The notes below the pieces were generated by a model. It saw only the letters and a list, made by a program, of their open reading frames with translations. It did no database searches and was not told the origin of the DNA. This document shows, piece by piece, positions 14,773 to 27,068 of a stretch of 64,000 nucleotides of DNA. The translations under genes were made by a program, and so were the position numbers. Each line of letters opens with the position of its first letter. Positions within the stretch are counted from its first letter, which is position 1. Origin of the DNA: Trametes villosa (lineage: Eukaryota; Basidiomycota; Agaricomycetes; Polyporales; Polyporaceae); NCBI GenBank assembly GCA_002964805.2, contig PUDQ02000113.1:372001-436000 (forward strand), written 5' to 3'.

Positions 14773-17700
14773 TTACGTCTTCCGACTCAGACTCAGCGTC
14801 CTCCGCACCTTCGCTTGCATCTGCCCCTGCCCCGTCGGGCTCCCCGGCGGCTGCCCCGCGCCCCCCGCAATCGCATTCGCCAGCGCGCTCTGCCCCCTCG
14901 CCCTCGGGTTCAGCGGCGACAGCACCCCGCTCGTGCGCGACGGCGGCCTTCCCTCGGCCGCGGCGCCCCCGGTGACCTTGCGCCGCGTCTGCGCGGTCGC
15001 GGGCACGGGCCCGACGCTCGCTGGGGGGGGGGGCGGCTTGTCGCGCTCCGCGCCGTTCGCGTATTGGGTGGGGGGATTCAGCGGGCCGGGGAAGGCGAGG
15101 GCCGCTGCGTCTGCGCCGCCGAGCGCTTGCCGGCGGGATTTCTCGTGCTTGATCTGAACGGTGCGGAAGTGCTGGAGGAGCTCCTGCCACTTGATGTCTT
15201 CGCGCCCGAGTTTCGAGCGCGTTGAGGAGAGGTTCCCGACGGTCCTGGTTGATCGAGGGGGGTGAGCTGCTGCCCGAGCGGACGGGTTAGTGCAGAAAAG
15301 GCTCACGACTTTGGCGCTATGTGCAGGAAGCCGGCGGAGTTGACGGCGACGAGTCGGTTCCGCAGGGCATGGAAGGCGGAGCTCTGGGGTAGCAGCATGA
15401 GAAGCCCGTACAGGCACTTGAACAGGTGCGGGTATTTCTCGGGCTCTAGTAGTTGTAGCCGTAGGTCTGTCAAAGCCAGAGTCAGCTAACGCAAGGCGTG
15501 GAGTGGCAAGCGTCGCACAGGTAAACACAGGAGACTCGATGAGCTGGACGAGCTTGTCGACCTGCACGAGCAGCTGTACCGTGATCTCGAGGTCGGCGCT
15601 GTGTCACAACAGAGATGAGAACGACTGCTGCGTGAAGAGGCCGCGTTACCCACAAGATATAGAGCAGGTTGCATGCATGTTCGTACGCCTGTGCAAGTAG
15701 GCACAACGAGAAAACAGCGACAGCGTTGTGGCACCATGACCTGTATAACGTCGTGAACAGCGCCTGTCCATCTTGCTGTTCTCCATGTCAGTCACTGCAT
15801 CTCTCAGACAATATCCAGTCTGTCACATACCCGCGTCTCCAAGCTCTTTAATCGCCTCCGGAAGTCGGCCAGCTCCGGTGAAGTGATGAGAATCATGTTG
15901 AGCTTCTGCACCATGACGCTGGCAAACTCCAGGTCCTGGCGGCAAGCACGTTTTAGCCCTCAACTTGCCGTCGGCACCACCGAGCCTTACCTCTTCTTTC
16001 TCAAGGATCTCCGCGAACGTCCGGTATATTCGCTCGGTATTGAGGTTCAGGCATAGTTGCCGGATAATGAGACTGCCTCGCGAATCGAGCAATCCGCGAT
16101 CGGTGCTGAAGAGCTCCAGGAGATTGTTCATAAAGGACTTGAAGTAGCTCTCCTCTGAGCTAGAAGAAATCTGGGCGAGCAGCTGTAGATCGTGCTTGAT
16201 CACCTATAGGACAGTTGAGCCAGCTACACCGACCAAACTTCTCAGAATGTCCGAACCTCTTCTGACGAGTCCGACAACGTCTTCAACAACGCAGGGAACG
16301 TCCCGTCGTCCATGGCCAATATCTTCCTGGGCGCCTTCTGGTGCAGCATAATGAGCCACTTGAGCGCCGCGACCCGCGTCTCCTCGTGCTCGCTCAGGAA
16401 CTGGATCGTCAGCGCGTTCACCGTCCCCTGGTAGTCGATCGTCTCCTTCTCCTGCAGCATCGACGACTCCGGCGACTGCTGCAGCGCCTGCACGCTCGCC
16501 GCGGACGTCGGCGACGCCGGCCGGCTGTTCTGCAGCTGGCCCACGCCCTCGAGCGCGGGCATCGGCCGCGGCGCGGCCTCGGAGGAGAGCGTGCCGGACC
16601 GCCCTTTGTGCTGCGTCGAGACGGAGGCGCGGTCGGACCCGGCGCCGAGCGAGTTGTTCTCGGGGGGAGACTCGGGCGAGCTGATGTCTCGGCTAGGCAG
16701 CGATTCCCGTGTTTGCTGCCTTGACGCGGAGGCAGTGGCGGCGGGCGGGGGGGAAGAGGGCATGGCGACCGAGGCCAGTGACGACCTGTCTGTGCCCTGC
16801 CGTCCGGGCGCTGAGTCGGGTGGAGAAGGTAGCGATTGGATAACGTTCATGAGGGCCTGGTTTGTCCGGATCGCGGCGGCCTGGATCATGTGGACGTCAT
16901 GCGCGAGATTGGGGAGGATGGCCAGGATGAGGCGGGGCGTGAAGGGTATCATGACTTCCTGGGCGATGTTGAGGAAGTCGGCGAGCCACCGCAGTGCGGT
17001 CGATTGCTGAATCTCGTCGTCTGAGAAGCGGGTCAGCTTACGTCTGCATAACGAGGGTGTCGGACACGTACGTTGGTCGTCAAGCTGTTGCAGGAGTATC
17101 TCGACTATTGCCGCGTAGTCGATGCGCACACCTTGGCCAGGCAACCATGCTGCAGTCATAGTTCAGCATTGTCAAGACGTCATCCAGAAGAAAAGCACCC
17201 ACCACCGGTCTCGCGAACCTCAGGTTCGTCCTGTCCGTCGTCGTGGTTCTCCAGGTCATTATCGAAAACGTCGTCATGCTCAGGAATGAAAGCGCCCCGT
17301 TCTGAATGGTCCATCGTGATGTCGGGCAACCTTTCCCTGTCAGCATCATTACGGCGGGATGACTCCGCCAGAGTAGCTTCCCGTTTCGCCCTTGCTTGTT
17401 CCTCTTGGTGTTTCTGAACGTTTGTGACCACCCGGATTTCGCGAAGGAAGTCCGCGAGGAGGCTCTCTGTGGCCACCCTCACATCGTCGGTGGGATCAGA
17501 CAGGTATTTCCTACAGAAGCCTCTCATATCAGCTCGGCTCGGAAACACAACGAAATGTCCACGAACAGCAGGCCGTCGAGAAACTCAGGCAGGTAGGTGA
17601 TCAGCTCCAATTCCGGGACCGAGTCAAGCACGGTGATCCACGAAACAAGGTAGCTTCGCGTGAAAGGGTTGACAACATATATCCTGTCGGAGAGCAAAGG

Positions 17701-18568
17701 GATGAAATGCGCCAGAGAGAAAGCTTTGCGTGCAGAACCGATATCCGCGCCGTTTGCCACATCGTCTGGATGGGGTACCAGTATGCCGTTCAATTCGTCT
17801 GCTCGTTGGCGGACTGCTGCCGTCTCGGGGTATTGTGGGATGTAGACGGATGCGGTCTCCGCGACGATATCCTTGAGTAAGCGGTCCAGCAGTTCCGCGC
17901 CATTCTTGACTGACAGTTCCGAATCTGCAGCGAGCTAGCATGCATTCGAATTAAGTCGGATGTGCTCAAAGTTGGACACGCACCTTGCTGAGCGCGTCAA
18001 AGATGGGGTTGAAGTACACCAGGATCTCGCCCTTAGAGACCTTCGCAATGTTGTACAGGCACTCGGCGGAGAAGTACCGGACTCGGTTCTCGGGATCCGT
18101 GAAGCATACGAGCAGCGGTTCGACGAACTTCTCCATGTATGGGGCAATGTCCACGCCTAACGCAATGGCGGTGCCAGCCAGTCCGATAAGTCCTCCGTTC
18201 CGTACGTGCAGGGGATTCGAGGGGTTGCTGAACATCTCGACTAGCTGGTCCACGATCTGGCTTATACGCCGCTGGTCACCTTGCTGGTGACACTCGCGTA
18301 TTTGCCTGCGCGGACATTCATGAGACGCCCCGAGGGCAGGTACGTATAGCAGGAACTCACTTCTCAAGCTCGAGTGCGGCCGCCTTCCGCTTCTCGTACA
18401 TCTTGTCCACCAGCTGCTTCGAGATGCTCGACTCTGCGGGATGGTTCAGACCGGTCCGCTCGCCTATTGCCCGCACTGTGCGCACCCATCTTGAACACCT
18501 ATCGCTGCCAGGTACGTCTGCTAGTCGTGTCTTAGATATCGTCCAGTACCTGAGCAGGGGCAGCCCAT
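14773..18568 (-). CDS. vac14: VAC14, scaffold of the Fab1/PIKfyve PI(3,5)P2 complex
   Basis: HEAT-repeat scaffold that holds the Fab1 kinase and Fig4 phosphatase on the vacuole and endosome membrane. Near the N-terminus is the conserved [22 protein letters not shown] block, followed by HEAT repeats ([42 protein letters not shown]). The middle has PIVWAITVL-like repeats ([29 protein letters not shown] is split here for clarity: [10 protein letters not shown], then [10 protein letters not shown]) and a Ser/Pro-rich insert at about 16450-16850. The C-terminus carries the family landmark [16 protein letters not shown] and a disordered tail ending [10 protein letters not shown]. The first exon is inferred: ATG at 18566-18568 giving MGCPCSG joins in phase to the conserved exon. 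It is divergent from ureF across 148 bp. Confidence 0.92.
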
Positions 18569-18716
18569 ACAGGCCCGGTTAGGTTGGGAGGAGGAATGCA
18601 AGAGAGGGCAGGTGACGCGCGCGCAGACCGCGGCACGCGTGCTGCAGAGCGCGTCTCGGCGCCTGTGCGCCTCTTGCTCTCTTTCGCCCATTTCCTGCGC
18701 TCTCTCGCCAACGGCC

Positions 18717-19668
18717 ATGGACAGCGACCACGAAGCGTACATCCTCCTCCTCCTGTCCGACAGCAACCTCCCCACGGGCGCGTTCGTTGCGTCTGCTGGG
18801 CTCGAGTCGTACGTGGCGCACGGCTTCTTCACGGACCTCTCACCGCCATCCGCTGCCCCGCCTCCGGACAAGACGGACTACACGGTCGGCTTCCTGCGCG
18901 ACAGCCTCTCGACCTACGCCCATTCTGCCCTGCCCTTTGTTCTTGACGCACATCTCGCTGTTGAAGAGGCTTTAAACAACACCGATGCATCTCTAGATGC
19001 TGTGGCAGACCGCGCAATCGGAGATCTCAGAGAGCTGGACGAGCTCTACGAATGCATGACGCTCAACCACGTCGCACGGAGGGCGTCCAAGTCTCAAGGC
19101 GTTGCTCTCTTGACGCTCTTCTCCAAGGGCTTCTCGAAGCCACGGCTGTCTCGACACCTGCCCTCGGTTGAGCCTGCAAGCTTATCCGAGCGCGAGACTC
19201 GCGCAGCCGCGGTAGTCGATCGCTTGAAGCTGCTTGTGCGGCGCGAGGAGACACACGGGCATCTGCCTATATGCTGGGGACTCTTGACGGCTGCTCTGGG
19301 GCTATCTGCTGGTGCGGATGTAGCTCGTATCATGTCTCCCTAGTCTAATCGCGCTTTGTTTCTGTGCTCGTGCAGAGCGAAGTCAGTACCTTCACCTGTT
19401 TCTGCAGGCCCGCAGCGTCCTCTCGGCTTCAGTGCGCTTGAATACAATCGGACCGTACGCCGCTCAGCAATTACTCTTGCATGCCGTCCGCCCCCTCGTC
19501 GACGCCGAGATGTCAAAGTGCAAGCATCTCACCACAGGTCTCCGGAGCGCGGGCGACCGTACATCGCCAGAGGACGAAACCATCTGCGGACCGGCGATGA
19601 CCTGGCCCCTCGGGGAGATCCTCGCGTCCCGGCACGATCTACAGCATTCGCGCATTTTCAACAGCTAA
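18717..19668 (+). CDS. ureF: Urease accessory protein UreF
   Basis: Component of the UreD-UreF-UreG complex that loads nickel into apo-urease in the cytosol. There are two exons, 18717-19311 and 19376-19668, joined in phase 1 (GCT-G|AG-CGA gives LSAERSQYLHLF), for a 295-residue protein. Family features are the opening ILLLLSDSNLPTGAFVASAGLE, the EL...YECMTLNHVARRASKSQG region, GHLPICWGLLTAALGLS and the C-terminal RSVLSASVRLNTIGPYAAQ. The start is the ATG after a short pyrimidine-rich leader. An upstream in-frame Met at 18612 gives a longer, less likely N-terminus. No other urease gene is nearby, as is usual in fungi, where these genes are scattered. Confidence 0.93.
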
Positions 19669-19745
19669 GCAGTACACGCGCGTCCGCTATGGATACACTC
19701 TAGGCAGCCAGCGCCGCCCGCTTCCCAAGATACAGGATACAAAAA

Positions 19746-20896
19746 CTATGACGCCTTCACCAGTGCCAGCCGCGCCGACACTTCCGCTTGCGAACGGACG
19801 AGGTTCGCGAGGTAGGAGACCATGAGGGTATCCTGCGATTTCGATGAAGATCAGGCGATGCGACTGGAGTGGCGAGACGGGGAGAACGCACCTGGAGGTG
19901 CGAGTTGAACTCGCCCTTTTCGAGGTCTTCCGTGCTCGGCCCTAGCGCGTCCATCAGGTACCGGCCGACGGCGGCATCCCCCTTCACTTCGCCCGACAGG
20001 ACGGACTGCACGTAGGCGAGAACACGGTCGAGCATGTCAGATACTTGCTGGAGGGAGCGCTCGAGGAGCTCGAGGTCGCTTGACGGGTTGGTGAAGGTGG
20101 CGTTGGCGGGGTTGGCGGGCGTGGAGGTGAGGAGGTCAACTGTGAAGGACGCGTGTAAGGCTGCATCGGGATGGAGAAAATATAGGGATACGTACGGCCA
20201 CTGCGTTCAGCATCGTTGAACCGGAGCTCGCAAGGGATGGGGACGAATACGCAGTTCTCGGGCTTGGGGTTCACGCCGACGGGCGACCCGACGAACGCCT
20301 TCACGCCTGCCTGCTGTCCCTCCTCTGCACCGGTGTTAACGGCTAGGTGGATCGCTTGGTGGGGTGCGGTCTCTTGCGTGTAGAAGTTTTGGATGAGCGC
20401 GGAGTAGGTGTTCAGGTTCGACCCAGTAGAGTACCTATACGCAAGCGTAAACCTTCGTCCAAGATCTCGTGAAGCACAGACGGAACTCACCATCCAACGA
20501 TGACCTCCTTCGGGCTGACCTTGTGGTGGAGGTCGTACATCGTGCGGTGGTACTCCATGTCCACCGCGACCTGCTCCGCCGTCTCGCTATGCAGGACCGC
20601 GAACGACGAGCGCACCTCCACCTCGCCGTTCTCCGAGCGCGTCCCGAGCAGGGTCCCAATCACGCGGTCCTGCGCATCGTTTCGCCGCAAAAAGTGGTCG
20701 AGGATCGAGAAGAGGGCGACGGGGTGGACGGTCACCGACGTCGGGGTGCGCCTGTACACAAGTCACAAGTGCGATCGCGCGTCAGATTAGCGGTCCCCGT
20801 GCGCGCGGTGGGAGAGAGAGCGCACCCTGGCGTCGCGGTGAACCCGGGCGCGGTGTTTTGGAGGTAGATGGCGGAGGTGGGCGGTCCGAGCGGCAT
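19746..20896 (-). CDS. eif3f: Eukaryotic translation initiation factor 3 subunit F (MPN domain)
   Basis: Non-catalytic MPN subunit of the eIF3 complex, which helps recruit mRNA to the 40S ribosome. The first exon begins [15 protein letters not shown] (start 20896) and splices to [20 protein letters not shown]. Then come the MPN core [20 protein letters not shown] and [17 protein letters not shown], with no JAMM zinc ligands, as expected for eIF3f. The C-terminal helices contain [19 protein letters not shown] and end RLALVKAS. At least three short introns are present. It shares a 145-bp divergent promoter with TOM7. Confidence 0.93.
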
Positions 20897-21041
20897 TTTT
20901 GAGGAGGTGTGGAGGGCGGGTGCAGGTCGAGCGCGGCGGTATGGGTGCGAGGAACAGGCGCCCTGGCGGCCAAAAAGTTGTCGGCAACGCCCGGCGCTGC
21001 CCTCAACGCCTCCTCCACGTCGTTCACCACCATCCCACAAA

Positions 21042-21359
21042 ATGCCCTCAGAAGAGACAAAGGTGCGCACTGCTGCGATGCATATGCGGAGTAGGCATGC
21101 TCACGACGGCTGCAGGAGAGAATCGTCAAGGCTGTCGACGTCGCCCGCGTATGTTTCGGCCAGCTGTACTTTGCGTCACTGCTCCTGTTGCTCACACCAC
21201 GGATAGGTCGTCGCCCACTACGCCTGGATTCCGTTCATCATCTACGTGGGCTACACCCGGAGCAACCCCCAGCCTTCTCTGATCAAGTGCGTAACCCCAG
21301 TCTTGTCTCGGTGGCTCCAGCTGACCGTTCCCCACAGGCTCATCAGCCCTCTCGCATGA
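21042..21359 (+). CDS. tom7: Mitochondrial import receptor subunit TOM7 (51 aa, four exons)
   Basis: Small single-span subunit of the TOM complex in the outer mitochondrial membrane, affecting TOM assembly. It is spread over four exons: 21042-21062, 21116-21148, 21207-21286 and 21338-21359, totalling 156 nt. The joined protein begins MPSEETK-ERIVKAVDVAR and continues with the conserved core HYAWIPFIIYVGYTRSNP, ending QPSLIKLISPLA. The core includes the transmembrane helix, the conserved Pro and the family's GYTRS.P.PSLI tail. Every junction has GT...AG and keeps phase. The gene is too fragmented for simple ORF finding. It is divergent from eIF3f. Confidence 0.93.
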
Positions 21360-21788
21360 TCTTGCACGCACCTGTATATATCGTACTCACGACCATCTAA
21401 TTCGAGTCTCCCTTCACTGCATCCTCCAGACCTTGCCCTTGCGAGTTTGTGGCGTTGGGTGTGCTGTTCGAGGTGAGCCGCCTTTCTTTCTCGGGGACAG
21501 TGATTATACATGTCGTGGTGGCATCGTTACGATGTCCTGAACATCTCGCTGCTGTAACCTCTTCACTGTATGGTTTATGTGAGTGATCTCAACGTGAGGA
21601 TATGACAAGGCCAGATATGAGTCCCTTCCTTGTGCTTCCTGTGCTGGTTACGCTATGCAAGCACTCGCTGACATGGCAACCCCCAGTGAGACAGCAATAG
21701 GACAACGATGCGATTACGTGCATGAAATAAAAGCGTGCAACAGCGTGAAGCGACAGCAATATAGACAGCGGGACATTAGACGACATTA
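21360..21788. other. convergent 3' region of TOM7 and the RING gene
   Basis: No coding potential is recognised. Both flanking genes end here, so the stretch should contain their 3' UTRs and polyadenylation sites. Confidence 0.45.
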
Positions 21789-23417
21789 CTACAAGTATAC
21801 CCTCCTCAGGTCCGCCGCGCCCGTGATCCTCTTGCAGATTGGACACAGCTTCGTGGAACCCAAGCAGCGAAGCCAGCATTCCCGACAGCACGTGTGCCAG
21901 CATCCCGTCGACACGGTAGGTTCGGTGTATGGGTCTAGGCAGATGCGACATAGGAGCGACGTCGACGAAGATACCTTCGTCGATTCCTGCCAGCATTCGT
22001 CAGCCACGAAACCGGCAGGGCAAGAACAATATACTAACCAGCAAGTGGATCTTGTCCTCTAGGGCGCGTACCAGCGCGGTCGGATCGCCCTTTCTGCGCG
22101 CAAGCTCCACCGCAAGATCGACCTGCTCGGTTTCGCTCACTCCCATGACCTCCTCCATCGTCCGCTTCGCGTCCTCAACGTGCTTACGCACCACCTTGCC
22201 CTCTTCGACCAGATCTCGCAGGCTCTTCGACACATCCTCCGCTCCGCCGGTCGAGGCTGCTCCAGCGTCGTCAACGTCTACGTCCGCGTCGGTACCTGCG
22301 TCCGACATGCTTTCCTCTGGGGGCTCCGCGCCAATGCCTAGTAAATCCTGCTCCGTGAACTGTGCGGCGCCGAAAACCGCCTCGTCTTCGCCGTCGATGT
22401 CTATGTCCTCGTCGACATCCTGCGCAGCGCGGTTTGGAATGTCGAAGCCGGTGCCTGGCCTGACGTTAAGGAAACGGTCACCAGGTATCTGAGAACCCAC
22501 GTACCTCGAAAGCTCACTCCCTCCATGACCCCGGCGTGTAGCATGCTCCCTCCTTCGACATCGACGTCAAACTCCTCGTCCACATCCGCACTCCCCCTCC
22601 GACTCCGTCTATGCTCCTGCTCGCTCGTCAACCGCACATGCGCCAAACACGAGTCCACATGCGCCTCCACCACGTCCTGGTCGCCCCGCACGAACTTGCT
22701 GCACACCGGGCACAGCGTGCCCTCGCCCTCGCCGTCCTCGCCGCGCTGCCGCCGGCCCCACCAGTCCTCGTCCTCGTCCTCGCGCGTGAGCTCGCGCAGC
22801 TTCTGGTGCCGCTGCTTGCGGTGCCGCTTGAGCATGCGCAGCGTCTTCATCGTGTCCTCTATTGTCCCCTCGGAGAGCGAGGACGAGCCGGGCTTCATGC
22901 TCTGGCGGGCTTTCAGTGCGGAGCGTCGTGCACGAGCTGAGAGGCTGTGGTACCAGAGTTGTAGAGAGCGCGTCGGACTGTCTTGGACTTCACTCACCCA
23001 TCGTCCGGCTCGGCCTCACCCAGCACCTCCGTCGACCCAATGCACCGCACGATCTCCTCCAACCGCTCCGACTCCAGGACCGCATGTTTAGACAGTAGCC
23101 GCAGAGGGATAGCCTCATCGCATATGGGGCATTTCCGCGTCTCCGCGCGCTTAGCTAGAGCAGACCGTATAAGTGACGCATACGGCGAGAAGGACGGTCT
23201 GCGCACGCTTCTTCACGGGGACCGCAGGCTGCTTCTCCCGTGAACGAGGAGTTGGGGCGGGTGCGGACGAGGAGGAGGCTTCGCTCAGTTGTTCGTCTTC
23301 GGTGAGCACCTGCTGGATGGCCCGTTTCTTTCCCCTGATCGGTGCGGCAGGTCAGTTCGAGCGGGGACCGGGCGCTTGTGAGGCGAAGACCCACTTTGCG
23401 GCTCGTCGGGTGGACAT
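21789..23417 (-). CDS. RNF220-like RING E3 ubiquitin ligase
   Basis: Probable E3 ubiquitin ligase. The C-terminus is a C3HC4 RING (CRICLDPYTEPTVSTGCWH, then CCREC...CPIC) ending KRITGAADLRRVYL, very like the RING of animal RNF220. Upstream are two Cys/His clusters, KCPICDEAIPLRLLSKH and CPVCSKFVRGDQDVVEAH..C, the second resembling a UBZ-type finger, plus an acidic stretch rich in Asp/Glu. The likely start at 23417 reads MSTRRAAK and splices through a 60-nt intron to GKKRAIQQVLTEDEQ. The next junction (to RAETRKCP) keeps phase only with an AAG acceptor near 23152, so that exon edge is tentative. Substrate unknown. The product is probably nuclear or cytosolic. Confidence 0.78.
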
Positions 23418-23837
23418 GTCGGGAGGCGGGAGGCGGGGATATTTCCGTGCGGTCTCGGGCACCTCCTGCGTGCTGTTCGCGACGGCGCAGCGGAGAGTGG
23501 TCAGGATGGATTGCGCCTCGGCGTAACGGATGTCGGGCGCGGGGAACCACGCAAGCGCCCATTCGCGCGCGCGTATCTACGTCATGTGATCATGACCTTT
23601 TCCGAGAACAACGGATATCTCATGGAATCCTCTTGGCACTATGCTGCTGCATAGACGGAGGACGAGAGAGCTTGACATAATCGAAAAAAGCGTTGGTATA
23701 CATATACACACAAAGTTGACCACCTGACAACGAGAAGGCCCAGACCGGTATCGACAGCGACCGCAACCCGCACCACTCGTACAGACCTCAAACCCTCCTT
23801 CAGACGTTTTACCTACAAACGCGCGATAGCAATACGA
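23418..23837. other. intergenic between GMC gene end and RING gene start
   Basis: The stretch should contain the promoter of the RING gene and the 3' UTR of the oxidoreductase. AT-rich sequence around 23690-23715 (tatacatatacacac) is the only notable composition change. No gene is seen. Confidence 0.45.
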
Positions 23838-26800
23838 TTAGGTCCGAAACGAATGCTTGCCCCGAATGATGTCCGCAGCTATACGCGCGTGTTAGCCAAC
23901 CTATCTGCATTGATGAGTTGAAACGGAATACCTTGCTCGGCGATAGCATAGACAGTGGCTATAAAACCCAGTTAATCAGTCAGATGTGGTCACTAGACTA
24001 GATCGAATACTCACACTGAGGATGGGCTGCGATGTGCAGCGGAGCGACGGACAGGTCAACGACGCGGAGGTTCTTCGTACCATACACCTATGGACTGCGG
24101 TCAGTTCACTGCCAAAGAGTGATCTGAAATGAGTAGACCTTGAGATTAGGGTCCACAACGCCGCCGTTCTCCTTCGGGAGCATGGAGCAAGAGCTCGCAG
24201 TGTCTGGGACAAAATCAGTTCGACGAGCGCGCTTTGACCATATATATAAACTCACGCCAAGTAGTGGACATGACCTGCTTGATCCAGGCTGACAAACCGA
24301 CTCAGCCGACCGCAACGTTTCTACGGTTAAATAGGACTTACCAACGATCTCCTCGTCCGTCTGAACCTCAGGACCAGGGTTCAGCTCCTTGGCTAGTAAT
24401 GGGATGAGATGAATGAACTCGAGATAGCTTGTAACAGCGACGCACTCGTCATTTCCTTGAGGGGAGAGATGTTGCGCAGGTTCCTCGCAAACTTGACCAT
24501 CTCGACCCACACCTGAAGGTCTGTAGGAGGCAATGAGCGGCGCAATCGAAGGAAATTGAAGACGATTATATGCTTACCGACTTCTTCGTCGAAGTAACGA
24601 GGATCAAACTCGGGATCCGCTGCTGGATCCTTGGATGTTGCATGCTACAGCACCGCATCAGCCTCAGTACGTTGCAAGCGAACCAATACGTACGATAGTT
24701 CCCCTCGAGAACGTGTGGTTGGTAGCCGTATAGAAAGAGACATACCGTTTCCCCTGCTCGGGAGGATCTGGATGGACTCTGAGTTAGCAATTGCAGGCAA
24801 GCGCAGCCGAGAGCGAACGTACTCGGGCGGGAACACATCCCCGGGAAGCTGATGAACTCGCAACCAACACTATCTTTCAGACGCTCGAGGGATAGCTTGT
24901 GCTGTTCGAGTAGGCCCGGCGGGTAGCTGTTGCCGTTCTTCGTGATCTTGTCTTCCGTTGCCTTGAAGATTTCTTCCGCCCTAGGGCTAATCTCGCTCAA
25001 CTTTGCGAACGCAAAGCCGACGATGCCGGTCGTGAAAATACCAGTGCCGGTGGAGCTGAACAAGGCTTAGCGGCGGGAATGAGACCAATACCGCTACACG
25101 TACTGCAACTCGACGTGCTTCTCTAGCATGGCAGGATCGGCGAGAAGATCCATCGTGTCGAACTCCACGTCGTCTCGTAGTTCTGACCAGATATGAGTCT
25201 ATGCCTCACGAGATCAAGGAACGCGTTACTCACCAAAGCTGATCGCAGCGTTCATGTGTTCCTGAACGTTGGTTCCAACACCCGGAAGGTCAACCTTGGT
25301 GGGGATGCCGAGTTTGCGGAGGATGTTCGGGTTCCCAATGCCCGAGAGCTCTAAAAGCTGCGGCGTCTTCAAAGCACTTCCCAAGTACAGTTCAGCATTG
25401 TCCTGACGCCGTCATGAATGGAACGTGTGTGCGTACCCGGCGCTCAAGATGATCTCTTTCTTGGCGTGTGCCGTGCAGACCTGGCCATTGTGCTCAAATT
25501 CGACCGACTCGGCGACGAACTGAGTGCTGTTGTCGGTAGCTGGTATCACCCGGTTGACCTGCGCGGAGACGAGGACAGTCAAGTTGGCGCGATCCCTGTT
25601 CGGGAGGTAAAACGCCTGTTCCCCGTCGTAGGTCAGAACATGACCTCGGCGCAAGCATACAACGCTTACAGTAGTTGCGTAACTCCGCGTGTGCGTCCTT
25701 GGATCATACGTACACGGCGCAAAGTAAACCCCGGCAGGCTGTCGACCGCGGAATCAGTCAGAGGGGTGGATCTAGGAACCCGCGAGAGCCACGCACGTCG
25801 CCGTTCATCTGCGGTCAGGAGTTAGTGGGTCGCATGTGGCTATAAATAGCATATCACGTACGGGTTTCGAAGCCGCAGGGATGCCAGCGTTCAACAGCGT
25901 CTACGCGGGGGCGTGAGCAATGAATTGTGAACTCTCAAGGCTAGCGTGGTACCTCCTGTACTTTCAGCTCCGCCGGGTCTATAGTGCCAGGGTATGCGAT
26001 GGACAACGGCCCTAAAGCGTACCTCGTGAAGTTATGGCCGCTCGCATATGAGGAATATGCTCACCACTCGTGCTCATGTTCCAGGTATCGTACTTCAGCT
26101 TCATGTTCTTCTGGACATCCTCGCTCGGGGGCACGAAGCTGCAAAGTGTGTCAGCTCGAACTCAAGGGCCCCACAGGCTCTCCGAGGTTAGCACCCACCC
26201 TTCCGTACGGTGAACGTATTTCTCGAAGTTCGACCAGTTCCAACCAGGGTTGCCAAGACGCTCGAAATCTGGAGCCGACGTCAATGTAGGCTCGCGTCTA
26301 AGTAGCTCGGTCTTCTGACCATCAATATCTTGCTTGGGTGGCTTGATCCAGCACAAGAAGTTGATGCCGGAGCTGCCTCCCAGACCCTTGCCTCTGCAAT
26401 ACGATTCAATGAGTCGGGCGCGCCTGACGAGTGTGGCGCAGGTACCGACCTTTGCCACCCATGCGCGCTATCACCGGTCAACTTCTGTTTGGTCTGTAAC
26501 GTACAATGAGGCGCTACCAGGCAGAGCGAAGAGTCATGGGACATACAGTTTCGTGATTCCACGAGTACTCGTGCCTTCCGAAGTGGCTACCGTATGACGC
26601 TGGACGCACTATTGGCAAAACCGGGGATGTTGAACTTCCAAGCGCTGACGAGTTCTCGAGGGAATACTCACATAGCGCCATGTCGCCGATATTGGCCTCG
26701 CCTGCTTCCAGGACCAGAACAGAATTCTGGGGGTCCTCGCTGAGGCGCGCTGCAAGAGTAAGCCCCGCGGTCTAACGGGTACCAGTGTTAATCATGCCGT

Positions 26801-26961
26801 CAGACGGAGTCGTTGAATAACACATACCCCTCCGCCTGTGAGCGGTGGTGAGTGTCAGCACGACGACGTCCATACGCGGATTGTTCTCAGAAGGCAAACA
26901 TACCACAGATGATGTAGTCAAAGGACTTGTCCTTCACGTCGTCAATCGAGGCTGTAGACAT
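23838..26961 (-). CDS. GMC-family FAD oxidoreductase (aryl-alcohol oxidase / choline dehydrogenase-like)
   Basis: Flavoprotein oxidising an alcohol, with electron transfer to oxygen or another acceptor; the substrate cannot be predicted. The start at 26961 reads [18 protein letters not shown], then two closely spaced introns rebuild the Rossmann motif [21 protein letters not shown] signature 1 is [15 protein letters not shown]. Signature 2 is [16 protein letters not shown] followed by [11 protein letters not shown]. The C-terminus has [19 protein letters not shown] with the catalytic His region, then [15 protein letters not shown] and a stop at 23838-23840. At least ten introns are present. 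There is no signal peptide, so unlike secreted aryl-alcohol oxidases it is probably intracellular. A TATA-like box lies ~100 bp upstream of the start. Confidence 0.88.
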
Positions 26962-27060
26962 CACGGAGGAGCGCGAGGGAGACGAAAGTGTGCCGGTGTG
27001 TTGTGTAACGGGATGGGGAGACGAGGTGAACCACGGCAGGAGGGTGAAGCGAGGAGGGGC

Positions 27061-27068
27061 ATTATATA
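27061..27068 (-). promoter_or_regulatory. TATA-like box of the GMC oxidoreductase gene
   Basis: TATATAAT on the minus strand lies about 100 bp before the ATG at 26961. It is followed by a C/T-rich leader typical of fungal core promoters. It is the only strong TATA match near this gene. Confidence 0.5.

Noticed and set aside
23140..23330. Introns of 24-34 nt in the RING gene
   Set aside because: Such introns would be below a workable size; alternative donors give 60-67 nt introns that keep phase.
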